Below, piece after piece: positions 46,831 to 56,229 of a stretch of DNA of 64,000 bases. The notes below the pieces were generated by a model. The model searched no databases and had not been told where the DNA came from. It was given only the letters and a program-made list of their open reading frames with translations. A program made the translations under genes and the position numbers. The stretch comes from Pseudomonas marginalis (lineage in GTDB: Bacteria; Pseudomonadota; Gammaproteobacteria; Pseudomonadales; Pseudomonadaceae): contig NZ_LKEG01000036.1 in assembly GCF_001645105.1 (NCBI RefSeq), positions 353,587 through 417,586 of the forward strand, read 5' to 3'. Each line of letters opens with the position of its first letter. Position 1 is the stretch's first letter.

Positions 46831-46864
46831 TCACCCCCAAAAAATCCAAAAAGAGTAACGACCC

Positions 46865-47377
46865 ATGAAAGAACTCGACCTGTACATCGGTGAAGGTTTC
46901 GAAGGTCCTGGCGTGAATGCCGCGCACATCAACATCCTGATCGGCCCGCGCAACGGGCCGGCGGGGCAGGCGTTTGCCAACAGTTTGGCGTCGCCTAGCC
47001 AGGGGCATTGCCCTTTTATGGTGATCGCCCAACCGAACATTCCGGTCAAGCCGATGACCCTTTACGTCAACAAAGCCGCGATCAGCAGCGACTTGCACGG
47101 CAACGCCACCTGGGGCGCGTCCCAGGCCGGGATTGCCAAGGCTGTGTTAGAGGCGCTGCTGGACGGCACGTTGCCACCGGAAGCCGAGGACGAGTGGGCC
47201 ATTGTCACCGCCAACTGGGTCAACCCGGCCTGCGATGACCTTGATGCGGTGTACCTGAATAACTACAACGCCTGCCGCACCGCGATCCGCGCCGCCCTGA
47301 CCGGCAAGCCGGAAACCGCACAACTGGCGGATGTGGTCGCTCACATCAGCAACCCTTTCTACACCCCAAAAGCCTGA
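46865..47377 (+). CDS. formaldehyde-activating enzyme (Fae) homologue
   Basis: 170 residues, the full length of Fae. The conserved block GEGFEGPGVNAAHINILIG lines up with GNEVAHIDLIIG of methylotroph Fae, so His21 matches its catalytic His17; GPRNGPAGQAFANSL and NYNACRTAIRAAL also follow the family. True Fae joins formaldehyde to tetrahydromethanopterin, a cofactor that pseudomonads are not known to make. Here the gene heads an apparent operon with an aldo/keto reductase, an aldehyde dehydrogenase and an MFS carrier, so it may detoxify formaldehyde in another way or act on a different aldehyde. Confidence 0.87.
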   Translation: MKELDLYIGEGFEGPGVNAAHINILIGPRNGPAGQAFANSLASPSQGHCPFMVIAQPNIPVKPMTLYVNKAAISSDLHGNATWGASQAGIAKAVLEALLDGTLPPEAEDEWAIVTANWVNPACDDLDAVYLNNYNACRTAIRAALTGKPETAQLADVVAHISNPFYTPKA

Positions 47378-47387
47378 GGTCTGCGCC

Positions 47388-48422
47388 ATGCAATACATTC
47401 GTTTGGGCAACTCTGGCCTGCAAGTCTCCCGCCTGTGCCTGGGCACCATGAACATGGGCACCCCGGACTGGAAACCGTGGATCTTCGATGAAAAGCAAAG
47501 CGAGCCGATCGTCGCCCATGCCCTCGATAACGGGGTGAATTTCATTGACCTGGCAGACTTCTATTCCGCGGGTGTCGGTGAAGAAGTGGTGGGGCGCATC
47601 GTTAAGCGTCTGGCCCGTCGTGAAGACTTGGTCATCACCACCAAGGTCGGCTATGGCACCCGCAGCGGCATCAACGCCAGCGGTCATTCGCGCAAGCACA
47701 TCATGGACAGCATCGACGCCTCTCTGAAGCGCTTGAACATGGATTACGTCGATGTGTTCATGCTGCATTATTTCGACCTGAATACCCCGGTTGAAGAAAC
47801 CATGAGTGCGATGAACGACATTGTGCGCTCCGGCAAGGCTCGCTACATCGGGGTGTCGACCATGCTCACCGGGCAACTGGCGAAGATCCTCATGACCTGC
47901 GAACGCAACGGCTGGGTAAAGCCGATCAACATGCAGCTGCAACTGAACTGCGCCTACCGCGAAGAAGAGCGCGAGATGATTCCGTTCTGTCGTGATCAGG
48001 GTCTTGGCGTTTCGGTGTTCAGTCCGCTGGCTCGCGGCTTGCTGACCGGTGATGTGCAATCGACCCGCAACCAGACCGACTTCTTCACTCAGCAGATGTA
48101 CAGCGACGAGGCATCGTTCGAGATCGCTCATTCGGTGCAGCGCGTGGCCCGCGCCCGTGGGGTCTCGAACGCGCAGATCGCTCAAGCCTGGGTTGCCAAT
48201 CATCCGGGCGTCGATTGCATGCTGGTCGGCGCCGACACCACCGCGCAGTTCGACAGTGCCTTGGCAGCCTTGGAAACCAGGCTCGACGCCGAAGAACTGC
48301 ATGAGTTGGAACGCAACTACACCCCGTGCGACGTGATCAACGATTACACCGCCGGCAAACGCATCCTGCGCTCGGCCCGTCCGGGGCTGGAACGCTTTAC
48401 TTTGACCGAGGCTGTGGCATGA
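47388..48422 (+). CDS. aldo/keto reductase
   Basis: 344 residues from ATG 47388, 10 bp after the Fae stop (GAGGT site). Catalytic residues D and Y in FIDLADFYSAG, K in TTKVGYG, H in FMLHYFD; NADPH site KARYIGVST and the GADTTAQFDSALA end. It resembles YajO/Tas-type reductases. The stop overlaps the next start (ATGA). Probable role in aldehyde or sugar interconversion together with the dehydrogenase. Confidence 0.88.
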   Translation: MQYIRLGNSGLQVSRLCLGTMNMGTPDWKPWIFDEKQSEPIVAHALDNGVNFIDLADFYSAGVGEEVVGRIVKRLARREDLVITTKVGYGTRSGINASGHSRKHIMDSIDASLKRLNMDYVDVFMLHYFDLNTPVEETMSAMNDIVRSGKARYIGVSTMLTGQLAKILMTCERNGWVKPINMQLQLNCAYREEEREMIPFCRDQGLGVSVFSPLARGLLTGDVQSTRNQTDFFTQQMYSDEASFEIAHSVQRVARARGVSNAQIAQAWVANHPGVDCMLVGADTTAQFDSALAALETRLDAEELHELERNYTPCDVINDYTAGKRILRSARPGLERFTLTEAVA

Positions 48423-49852
48423 GCACGCTGATCCGTAACGGCAATTTCATCGACGGCCAATGGTCGAGCGGGGGCGCGACCTATCCGGTATTGAACCCGG
48501 CCAATGGCGAAGTGATCGCTGACGTGCAAAGGGCCGGCGCCGAGGAAACCAACCTCGCCATCGCCGCAGCTAATCGTGCCTTGCCGGCCTGGCGAAAATT
48601 GACCGCCAAAGAACGCAGCCAGCGCCTCAAGCGCTGGAGCGAATTGATGCTGAGCAACCAGAAAGACCTGGCCACTTTGCTCAGCCGCGAACAGGGCAAA
48701 CCGCTCGCCGAAGCTATGGGTGAAGTGGTCTACGCCGCAAGCTTTCTGGAATGGTTCGCCGAAGAGGCCAAGCGCGCTTACGGTGACGTAATCCCGAGCC
48801 ATAAGGCTGATGCGCGAATCATTGTGGTCAAGGAAGCTATCGGTGTGGTTGCGGCGATCACCCCTTGGAACTTCCCGCTGGCAATGGTCACGCGCAAGGT
48901 CGGTCCGGCGCTGGCGGCGGGTTGCACAATGATTCTCAAACCGTCGGAGGAGACGCCGTTGTCAGCCTTCGCTCTGGCCGCGCTGGCCGAGCAGGCGGGG
49001 ATTCCGGCCGGGGTGTTCAACGTGGTTTCTGGTGACGCCGTGGCGATTGGCGGGGCGCTGCAAGCGTCCGGCATCGTGCGCAAACTGTCGTTTACCGGCT
49101 CGACACGTACCGGCAAGCTGCTGATGCGCCAAGCGGCGGATACGCTGAAAAAAATCTCGCTGGAATTGGGCGGCAACGCGCCATTCATTGTGTTCGACGA
49201 TGCTGATCTGGACGCTGCTGTCAAAGGTGCGATGGCCTCGAAATTCCGCAACACCGGCCAGACCTGCGTCTGCGTAAATCGTTTCTTCATCCAGGACGGC
49301 GTTTACGAGGCGTTCACCGGCAAACTTGCCGAAGCGGTCGCCGCGATGCGCGTCGGCAATGCGCTGGACGGTGAAACCGAGCAAGGTCCGCTGATCAACG
49401 CGGCGGCGTTGGCCAAGGTTGAGTTGCACGTGAGTGACGCCTTGGCGAAGGGCGCCACGCTGTTGTGCGGCGGTCGTCGTCATGCACTGGGCGGTACGTT
49501 CTACGAGCCGACCATCCTCACCGACGCCAACAGCGACATGCTGATCGCCCAGGATGAAACCTTTGGCCCGGTAGCCGCGTGCTTCCGCTTCAAGGACGAA
49601 GCTGAAGTATTGCAACGGGCCAATGACACACCTTACGGATTGTCGGCGTACTTCTACAGCCGCGACATCGGTCGCGTCTGGCGCATGGCCGAAGGTTTGG
49701 AGGCCGGCATGGTCGGGATCAACGAAGGCATCATCTCCACGGAAGTCGCGCCGTTTGGCGGCATCAAGGAGTCTGGCCTGGGTCGCGAAGGCTCCAAGTA
49801 CGGTCTGGAAGACTATCTGGAAATCAAATACCTGTTGATGGGCGGCCTCTGA
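48419..49852 (+). CDS. aldehyde dehydrogenase, succinate-semialdehyde dehydrogenase-like
   Basis: 477 residues. Aldehyde dehydrogenase motifs: ITPWNFPLAMV, FTGSTRTGK, catalytic E in LELGGNAP, catalytic Cys in FRNTGQTCVC. The pattern agrees best with the GabD/glycolaldehyde-lactaldehyde branch. NAD(P)-dependent oxidation of an aldehyde to its acid. Translationally coupled to the aldo/keto reductase gene; substrate not evident. Confidence 0.92.
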   Translation: MSTLIRNGNFIDGQWSSGGATYPVLNPANGEVIADVQRAGAEETNLAIAAANRALPAWRKLTAKERSQRLKRWSELMLSNQKDLATLLSREQGKPLAEAMGEVVYAASFLEWFAEEAKRAYGDVIPSHKADARIIVVKEAIGVVAAITPWNFPLAMVTRKVGPALAAGCTMILKPSEETPLSAFALAALAEQAGIPAGVFNVVSGDAVAIGGALQASGIVRKLSFTGSTRTGKLLMRQAADTLKKISLELGGNAPFIVFDDADLDAAVKGAMASKFRNTGQTCVCVNRFFIQDGVYEAFTGKLAEAVAAMRVGNALDGETEQGPLINAAALAKVELHVSDALAKGATLLCGGRRHALGGTFYEPTILTDANSDMLIAQDETFGPVAACFRFKDEAEVLQRANDTPYGLSAYFYSRDIGRVWRMAEGLEAGMVGINEGIISTEVAPFGGIKESGLGREGSKYGLEDYLEIKYLLMGGL

Positions 49853-49866
49853 CCCCAACCGTAACG

Positions 49867-49897
49867 CCTGTGGGAGTGAGCAAGCTCGCCCCACAGG
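49867..49897. repeat. REP-like palindrome
   Basis: CCTGTGGG ... CCCACAGG with the core GAGTGAGCAAGCTCGC between; a variant of the Pseudomonas repetitive extragenic palindrome. It lies between two genes of the operon. Confidence 0.7.
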
Positions 49898-49950
49898 TTC
49901 GAGCGCTATCGATTTCTTTTCTCCTTCAATAACAACAACTGGAGACGAAC

Positions 49951-51315
49951 ATGTCCGCCCAATCGATAAAGATCGATGACCTGCCCATCGGGCGCTTCCA
50001 CCTTAAAATCGCCGGTCTGACGTTCGGCGCACATTTTACCGACGGCTATATCCTGGGCCTGATCGGTATTGCCTTCACACTACTCAGCCCGCAGATGCAG
50101 CTAGATGCCTTCTGGCAAGGACTGATCGGCGCTTCGGCACTGATTGGCCTGTTTCTTGGCAGCCTGTTCTTCGGCTGGATTTCCGATAAGGTCGGGCGGC
50201 AGAAAATCTTCCTGGTCAGTTTTGTCCTGATTACCCTTGCTTCGGTCATGCAGTTCTACGCCGAAACGGCGATGCAGTTATTCCTCTGTCGGGTGATAAT
50301 CGGCATCGGACTGGGCGGCGACTTCAGCGTCGGCCACGCAATGCTCGCCGAATTCTCGCCCAAAAAACACCGGGGCGTGTTGCTGGGTTCATTCAGCGTT
50401 ATCTGGACTTTCGGCTATGTTGCCGCGACCTTCGTCGGCACCGCCATGCTCCATCTCGGCGATGACGCTTGGCGCTGGATGCTGGCCTCTTCAGCCATTC
50501 CGGCAGCGTTAATTCTGATCGCGCGGATCGGTACGCCCGAGTCACCCCGCTGGTTGGTCAATCAGGGGCGGATTGCCGAAGCACGGGCAATTGTCAAAAA
50601 ACACCTGGGCGATAATATCGAACTCGATGAAACCCGCTCTACCGAAACCCGTTCCGGCTATGCGGTGCTATTCAGTCGCGAATACCGCAAGCGCACCGCG
50701 TTCAACTGCCTGTTCTTCGTCTGCATCGTGATGCCGTATTTTGCGATCTACACGTTTCTGCCGTCGATTCTGCAGAAGCTGGGCTTGGCGGAGGGCTTTG
50801 GCACTGAATTGATGTTGAACATGCTGCTGATCATCGGCGCATTGATCGGCATCTGGTGCACTGTGAAGTTCTCGCGGCGAGGCTTTCTGATCAATTCGTT
50901 CATCATCCTAGCGGTGGCCTTGTTCCTGCTGGCAGCTCTGCCGGGCAGCGCGCCATTCCTGATGGTTCTGGTGTTCGGCGTGTTCACGCTAGTGTTGTCA
51001 GCGGTGAGCAACCTGGTGGGCGTGTTCCCGGCCGAGAGCTTTCCGACAGAAGTGCGGGCCAGCGGGATTGGCCTTGCTACGGCTGTGAGTCGCTTGGGCT
51101 CTGCGGTCAGCACGTTCCTGTTGCCGGTGAGTGTGGCGGGTATCGGCTTGAGCCCAACGATGGGCATCCTGGCGTCGATTCTCGCACTGGGCGCGATCAT
51201 TTCCTGGGCCTGGGCACCGGAAACCAAATCCCTGACACTGAGCCAGGCGTGCAAGGCGCAGGGTCCGATGGAGAGCGCGGCATCCGCTGCCACAAAGGTC
51301 GCAGCCCCAATCTAA
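49951..51315 (+). CDS. MFS transporter, sugar/aromatic-acid porter type
   Basis: 454 residues with 12 membrane segments. The first-loop motif GWISDKVGRQK and the TPESPRWLVNQGR sequence before the central loop are typical of sugar-porter (SP) or AAHS-like proteins. Last gene of the fae group, though a REP palindrome precedes it. It probably imports the compound whose breakdown gives the aldehyde. Confidence 0.9.
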   Translation: MSAQSIKIDDLPIGRFHLKIAGLTFGAHFTDGYILGLIGIAFTLLSPQMQLDAFWQGLIGASALIGLFLGSLFFGWISDKVGRQKIFLVSFVLITLASVMQFYAETAMQLFLCRVIIGIGLGGDFSVGHAMLAEFSPKKHRGVLLGSFSVIWTFGYVAATFVGTAMLHLGDDAWRWMLASSAIPAALILIARIGTPESPRWLVNQGRIAEARAIVKKHLGDNIELDETRSTETRSGYAVLFSREYRKRTAFNCLFFVCIVMPYFAIYTFLPSILQKLGLAEGFGTELMLNMLLIIGALIGIWCTVKFSRRGFLINSFIILAVALFLLAALPGSAPFLMVLVFGVFTLVLSAVSNLVGVFPAESFPTEVRASGIGLATAVSRLGSAVSTFLLPVSVAGIGLSPTMGILASILALGAIISWAWAPETKSLTLSQACKAQGPMESAASAATKVAAPI

Positions 51316-51331
51316 AACCCACCACACACCC

Positions 51332-51358
51332 AATGTGGGAGCGGGCTTCTCCCACATT
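51332..51358. terminator. REP-type hairpin between MFS and LysR genes
   Basis: AATGTGGGA ... TCCCACATT with GCGGGCTTC in the loop. It lies between convergent stops and probably works as terminator for both. Confidence 0.7.
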
Positions 51359-51372
51359 TGAATGTCGGTGTT

Positions 51373-52248
51373 TCAGGGATTGCTGACCAATCCTAACCAA
51401 TCAGTAAACAACTGCACTTTCGACAGCCCCTGTTTCTCATTCGCCACATCCAGCCAATACCCATAAGGCCCAAGCACTTCCACCGCAGTGATCGGTAACA
51501 GGCTGCCATTCGCCAGTTCCTTTTCAATCATCTGTCGGTCAATCACCGCCAATCCACCACCGGCCAGTGCCGTATGAATCACCTGGTCCAGCGTGCTGAA
51601 TTCCAGCCCTTGCGCGGCATCGACATCCTCGCGGCCCATCGCCGCCAACCAGTTTTCCCACACCTTCAAGCGTTTGCCGTCATGCAGGATGTGCAGTAGC
51701 GGAAACTGTCGCAGATCCGGCGGCTGGCCGTTGACGAACAACTCCGGGCTGGCTACCGCCATGTGCCGTTCCATCACCAGCAACTGACTGCTGCAATGGT
51801 TGACCGCTTCGAGGCCGAAACGAATGTGGCAGTCGATTTCCGCGAGGTTCTCGTAGCCGTTTTGGTGGGTCACGCTGAGGCTGATGTCCGGGTAGCGTTG
51901 ACAGAATGCGCGCAAGTGCGCCGACAACCAGCGCGTGGCCCAGGTCGGTGGTGCGACGATACGCAGGCGTTGGCGCAGGTTGGGCACGCGCACTGCTTGC
52001 AGGGCGCGTTCGACGTGGTCGAAGGCATCGCTCAATTGGGGGGAGAGGGCGAGGCCTGTTTGCGTTAGCGACAGGCCTTGGGGCGTGCGGATAAACAGCG
52101 CCACGCCGAGATAATCTTCGAGTTGCTTGATCTGACGGCTGACAGCGCCTTGGGTGACGTTCAACCCCAAAGCCGCTTGGCTGAAACTACGATGCCGTGC
52201 GACCTCTTCAAAGACGCGCAGCATGTTGAGCGAGGGCAGTTGACGCAT
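51373..52248 (-). CDS. LysR-family regulator, GcvA/AmpR-like
   Basis: 291 residues from ATG 52248, the usual beginning of the family (MRQLPSLNMLRVFEEVARHRSF ... TQGAVSRQIKQLE is split by the helix turn). The frame stays open to 52392 but the extra residues match nothing. The ribosome site is weak (GGAG 11 nt away). It is convergent with the fae operon and may regulate it. Confidence 0.85.
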   Translation of the reverse strand: MRQLPSLNMLRVFEEVARHRSFSQAALGLNVTQGAVSRQIKQLEDYLGVALFIRTPQGLSLTQTGLALSPQLSDAFDHVERALQAVRVPNLRQRLRIVAPPTWATRWLSAHLRAFCQRYPDISLSVTHQNGYENLAEIDCHIRFGLEAVNHCSSQLLVMERHMAVASPELFVNGQPPDLRQFPLLHILHDGKRLKVWENWLAAMGREDVDAAQGLEFSTLDQVIHTALAGGGLAVIDRQMIEKELANGSLLPITAVEVLGPYGYWLDVANEKQGLSKVQLFTDWLGLVSNP

Positions 52249-52380
52249 GAAAAGGATGACTCCATACCGGCCTTCGACGCAGGAGTGCGCGGGCAGGTTT
52301 ATTGTTTTTGGTGAATAGTCTGTACGGTGTATCTGACTCCTTTCTGAGAGGCTGATGCAAGTGGTGTTTGGGGTAAAAGT

Positions 52381-52446
52381 CTTCGCGAGCAAGCCCGCGC
52401 CCAGAGGTTATGCGCTAAACCTGTGGGCGCGGGCTTGCTCGCGAAG
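52381..52446. repeat. REP pair (BIME) with perfect arms
   Basis: A 23-bp sequence starting CTTCGCGAGCAAGCC at 52381-52403 is repeated exactly in inverted order at 52424-52446 (ending GCTTGCTCGCGAAG), spacer 20 bp. This is the paired REP element common between Pseudomonas genes, here between a LysR promoter and a porin stop. Confidence 0.9.
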
Positions 52447-52475
52447 AGGCCTTCAGAAACGCCAAACAATCCGGA

Positions 52476-53657
52476 TCAGAAGTAATACCCAATGTTCATG
52501 TACAGCTGATTCTCCCACTGGTTACTCCCACCCGCCGCCAGACTTTGGGTGTAGCTGCTGCCACCAATGTACGGGTCATTTTTTCCGTACAGCCATTCCG
52601 TCGCGATCCACAGTTTGCTGAAGGAAAACGAGGTCCCCAGGATCAGCCGTTGCGAGGTCTTGAACGCGTCGGCGGATTTGTCGAAGGCGCTATAGTTGGC
52701 GTACAGCTTCACACCGCTGATCTGGTCGAACAGGTATTTGCCGGCGACGTCGTAGCTCAGGTCGGCGACGTACAAGTTGCCGCGACTGGCGACGTTGTAG
52801 GTGCCGTCGTACCCGCCAAGCGTGACGACTTCATCGCTGCCACGGTTACGCGGCGACATTTGTTGCCGCGCCGCTTGCAGTTGCACGCCCCACGGACCGT
52901 TCTTGCCGAGGTAGTGCACGGCCACTGCGTTGCGACGGCCATCGTTATCGGTGTCCTTGTTTTCCAGGGTAGAGGTCAGGCCGGAGAGGCCGATTTCGGA
53001 TTTCCACGCGCCCAGTTCCAGGGCCTTGGCCACGCGCAGCACCACGGTATTGCGTTCCTGGTTGTCGCTCCCGTCGCCCACGTAGCTGTCGGCCCCGGAC
53101 ACCACGCTGGAATACGTCACCCCTTTGCTCGTGCCTTTGCCTTGCCACGCCGGGCGCAGGTAGTAGCCGGCCTGGATATTCCAGTCGCCACTTTGCTGGA
53201 TGTACTTGGCGCCGACTTGTTGCACATCTTCCAGGCCGATGACGTTGCCCAGGGTTTCGTAGAAGGTGCTGCCGAAGTACGGCTGCAAACCGAACGGCAC
53301 GGTATTCAGGCCCACCTGCACTTGCTGGTCGGGATTGAACTTGTAGCCGACCCAGGCGAACTTGGCGAATTGGATATCGCCGTAGTTCTTGGTGTACTGG
53401 TAAGGGTAGGAGCGTCCGTAGAAGCGGTACTGGGCCTCGCCGATCCAGGTGTCGGAGTTGTACTTGGCGCTGAGGAACACCGTGTCCAGGCCAAACTTCT
53501 GGATATCGCGGTCCGGATCGTAGTCCCAGCGCGCCCGAATGGCGCCGCCGAGGTCAAGGTTGTCGGTGACCTGCACTGCCATGGCCGGGGCCGCGAAAGC
53601 GCCGAGCAGCGGAATGAGAGCGATGGAACGGACCGCAATCTGAGTAGTTGTGCGCAC
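52476..53657 (-). CDS. outer-membrane porin, beta-barrel
   Basis: 393 residues. Signal peptide ending FAAPAMA-V, then many amphipathic strands with aromatic girdles (ARWDYDPDRD, EAQYRFYGRSYPY, LYANYSAF) and a C-terminal F after YMNIGYY, the outer-membrane insertion signal. It is not OprD-like; it recalls carbohydrate or phosphate-type porins. It lies just downstream of the ABC genes and may be the outer-membrane entry for their substrate. Confidence 0.8.
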   Translation of the reverse strand: MRTTTQIAVRSIALIPLLGAFAAPAMAVQVTDNLDLGGAIRARWDYDPDRDIQKFGLDTVFLSAKYNSDTWIGEAQYRFYGRSYPYQYTKNYGDIQFAKFAWVGYKFNPDQQVQVGLNTVPFGLQPYFGSTFYETLGNVIGLEDVQQVGAKYIQQSGDWNIQAGYYLRPAWQGKGTSKGVTYSSVVSGADSYVGDGSDNQERNTVVLRVAKALELGAWKSEIGLSGLTSTLENKDTDNDGRRNAVAVHYLGKNGPWGVQLQAARQQMSPRNRGSDEVVTLGGYDGTYNVASRGNLYVADLSYDVAGKYLFDQISGVKLYANYSAFDKSADAFKTSQRLILGTSFSFSKLWIATEWLYGKNDPYIGGSSYTQSLAAGGSNQWENQLYMNIGYYF

Positions 53658-53743
53658 AGTGATACTCCTGGTTTTTTAGTTATCGTTGGCAACAGCACCC
53701 CATGGAGCAGCGAACGCTGCTACCTGGGAAAAGGGTTGTTGAT

Positions 53744-55390
53744 TCAGTTGGCTTGCGGTCGAATCAGCCTCAGCGTGGGTTCGATGGCAGAAACTTCCGG
53801 GATCGCCGAAGCACCGGGTGCCGCCGCGAGCAGTGTCTGGGTGTAGGTGTTTTGCGGTCGCAGCAACACCTGTTCCGCCGTGCCGTACTCCACCACTTCG
53901 CCCTGGCGCATCACCGCGATGTAGTCACTGATTTGCGCCGCCACGCGCAAGTCATGGGTGATGAACAAGATGCTCAGGTTGAGGCGCTGTTGCAGCTCGG
54001 CGAGCAGCTCCAAAACCTGTTTCTGCACCGAGACATCCAGTGCCGAGACACTTTCATCCGCGATCAGCACTTCCGGTCGCATCGCCAGGGCTCGGGCGAT
54101 GCCAATGCGCTGACGCTGGCCGCCGGAGAACTGCCGGGGCTTGCGCTTGAGGGCATCACGCTTGAGCCCGACCTGTTCCAGCAGATCACCGGCCTCGGTC
54201 CACGCATCCTTGGCCGACAACCCGCGCAATTGCGCGGCGCGGGCGATGATGTCGCCGACCCGGTGCCGTGGATTGAGCGAGCCGTACGGGTCCTGGAAAA
54301 TCATCTGGATCCTCCGCCGATTGGCCGCCAGCGCGGAACCGTGCAATGCCAGGAAATCCGTGTCACCCACCCAGACATGGCCGCTGTCGCTTTCCACCAG
54401 CCGAATCGCCGCTTTGACCAAGGTGCTTTTGCCCGAGCCGGACTCACCCACAATCGCCAGGGTCTTGCCCCGTGGCAGTTGCAGAGAGACATCCTTGAGC
54501 GCCGGGACCAAGCGGCCGCCGACGTTGTAGGTCTTGGTCAAGTGCTCGATGCGCAACGCCAACTCACCGTCGGCGCACGGCGCGTGCAGCTCTGGGTGCA
54601 GCGCCGGAACAGCGGCGATCAACTTGCGGGTATACGGGTGTCTCGGCGAGTTGAGTACTTGATCGCGCTCACCGATTTCCACCAGCACACCCCCCTCCAT
54701 CACGGCGATGCGGTCAGCGATTTCCGCCACTACGCCAAAATCGTGGGTGATGAACAGGATGCCGTGTTGACCACGACCGCGCAGGTCGCGAACCAGTTTC
54801 AGCACTTGTGCCTGTGTGGTTACATCCAGCGCCGTCGTTGGTTCGTCGGCAATCAGCAAATCCGGGTTCATCGCCAGCGCCATGGCAATCACCACCCGTT
54901 GGCATTGGCCGCCCGAAAGTTGATGCGCAAAGCTGTTGGCGATCCGTGGCGGATCAGGCAATTGTGTTGAATCCAGGAGGGCGAGCATACGTTCGCGGCG
55001 CTCCGTGGCGGGCATCTGCGGCGCATGAATGTCGAAGATTTCCTCGACCTGCTGACCAATGCGAATCGCCGGATTCAGCGCCGCCATGGGCTCCTGGAAA
55101 ATCATCGCAATGCGGTTGCCGCGCAGCGTGCGCAGAGCGTTTTCGTCCATGCGGCAAATATCGTCGCCGAGGAAATCAATCACGCCTTCAGTATGGCGCA
55201 GGCCTTTGGCGTAATCGCCCATGATTGCGGCCGAGAGCACCGATTTGCCGGAGCCGGACTCGCCGATCACGCAGAGAATTTCGCCCTTGCGTACATCCAG
55301 GCTGATGCCCTTGACGGCGTGGCTACGATCGGCGCCGGCGGGCAGTTCGATGGAGAGGTTTTCCACTCTCAATACTTGTTGATGACTCAT
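53744..55390 (-). CDS. peptide ABC transporter ATPase with two fused nucleotide-binding domains (DppD-DppF fusion)
   Basis: 548 residues from ATG 55390 (AAGGAG upstream). First half: Walker [10 protein letters not shown], signature LSGGQCQRV, Walker [12 protein letters not shown]. Second half: [30 protein letters not shown]. So one chain replaces the two separate ATPases of the other dpp operon in this window. The Cys in the first signature (usually Arg) and the S in DESVS are unusual but within known variation. Confidence 0.92.
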   Translation of the reverse strand: MSHQQVLRVENLSIELPAGADRSHAVKGISLDVRKGEILCVIGESGSGKSVLSAAIMGDYAKGLRHTEGVIDFLGDDICRMDENALRTLRGNRIAMIFQEPMAALNPAIRIGQQVEEIFDIHAPQMPATERRERMLALLDSTQLPDPPRIANSFAHQLSGGQCQRVVIAMALAMNPDLLIADEPTTALDVTTQAQVLKLVRDLRGRGQHGILFITHDFGVVAEIADRIAVMEGGVLVEIGERDQVLNSPRHPYTRKLIAAVPALHPELHAPCADGELALRIEHLTKTYNVGGRLVPALKDVSLQLPRGKTLAIVGESGSGKSTLVKAAIRLVESDSGHVWVGDTDFLALHGSALAANRRRIQMIFQDPYGSLNPRHRVGDIIARAAQLRGLSAKDAWTEAGDLLEQVGLKRDALKRKPRQFSGGQRQRIGIARALAMRPEVLIADESVSALDVSVQKQVLELLAELQQRLNLSILFITHDLRVAAQISDYIAVMRQGEVVEYGTAEQVLLRPQNTYTQTLLAAAPGASAIPEVSAIEPTLRLIRPQAN

Positions 55391-55392
55391 GC

Positions 55393-56229
55393 TCAACTCC
55401 TTGCGCCTTTTTGGGCGTGTTCGTCCAGACCGTCCGCCAACAGGCTCAGGCCCAGCATCAGGGTGGAGATGGCAATGCACGGGAAGATCACCAAGTGCGG
55501 GAAGACGATGGCCATGCTGCGGCCTTCGTTGATCATGCCGCCCCAATCCGGCGTTGGCGGTGGCAGGCCGAGTCCTAGGAAGCCAAGGGCGCCGATCATG
55601 ATCGCGGTGTAGCCGATGCGCAGGCAGAAATCGACGATCAACGGGCCGCCGCAATTGGGCAGGATTTCCACCAGCATGATCCGCAACGACCCTTCGCCCT
55701 GAGTGATGGCACTGAGCACGTAATCCCGGGAACGGATGTCGATGGTCAGTGCGCGCATGATCCGGAAGATCGCCGGGGCACTGGTGAAGGTCACCGCAAT
55801 CAGAATGTTCAGCGCCGAAGCGCCGAGGGCGATGATGATCACGATGTACAACACCAGCACCGGGAACGACAGCACGGTGTCGGCGACATAGGACAGCAGC
55901 GCATCGACCCAACCATTGAAGTAGCCGGCGCACAGGCCCATGGCGATGCCCACGGCGAATGCGGTCAGCGTCGCCAGAATCGACCAGAACAACACGGTGC
56001 GCGTGCCCCAGATCAGCCGCGAGAGAATGTCCCGGCCGATCATGTCGGTGCCGAGTAGAAAGTGCATCCCGTTGCCATCCGGCGTCATCGGCGTCAGCAG
56101 TGGGGTGAAGCTTTCCAACGGGTCGTGGGGCGCCAGCCACGGCGCGAACAGCGCCATCAACGCCCAGCCGCCTACCAGCAGCAAACCGAGTAACGCAAGG
56201 GGATGTTTGAACGAATTGAGGAAGTTCAT
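55393..56229 (-). CDS. peptide ABC transporter permease (DppC-like)
   Basis: 278 residues, six membrane segments; LGTDMIGRDILSRLIWGTR and the EAA-loop SAITQGEGSLRIMLVEILPN. It overlaps the DppB-like gene by 4 bp and is followed closely by the ATPase gene. Confidence 0.92.
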   Translation of the reverse strand: MNFLNSFKHPLALLGLLLVGGWALMALFAPWLAPHDPLESFTPLLTPMTPDGNGMHFLLGTDMIGRDILSRLIWGTRTVLFWSILATLTAFAVGIAMGLCAGYFNGWVDALLSYVADTVLSFPVLVLYIVIIIALGASALNILIAVTFTSAPAIFRIMRALTIDIRSRDYVLSAITQGEGSLRIMLVEILPNCGGPLIVDFCLRIGYTAIMIGALGFLGLGLPPPTPDWGGMINEGRSMAIVFPHLVIFPCIAISTLMLGLSLLADGLDEHAQKGARS

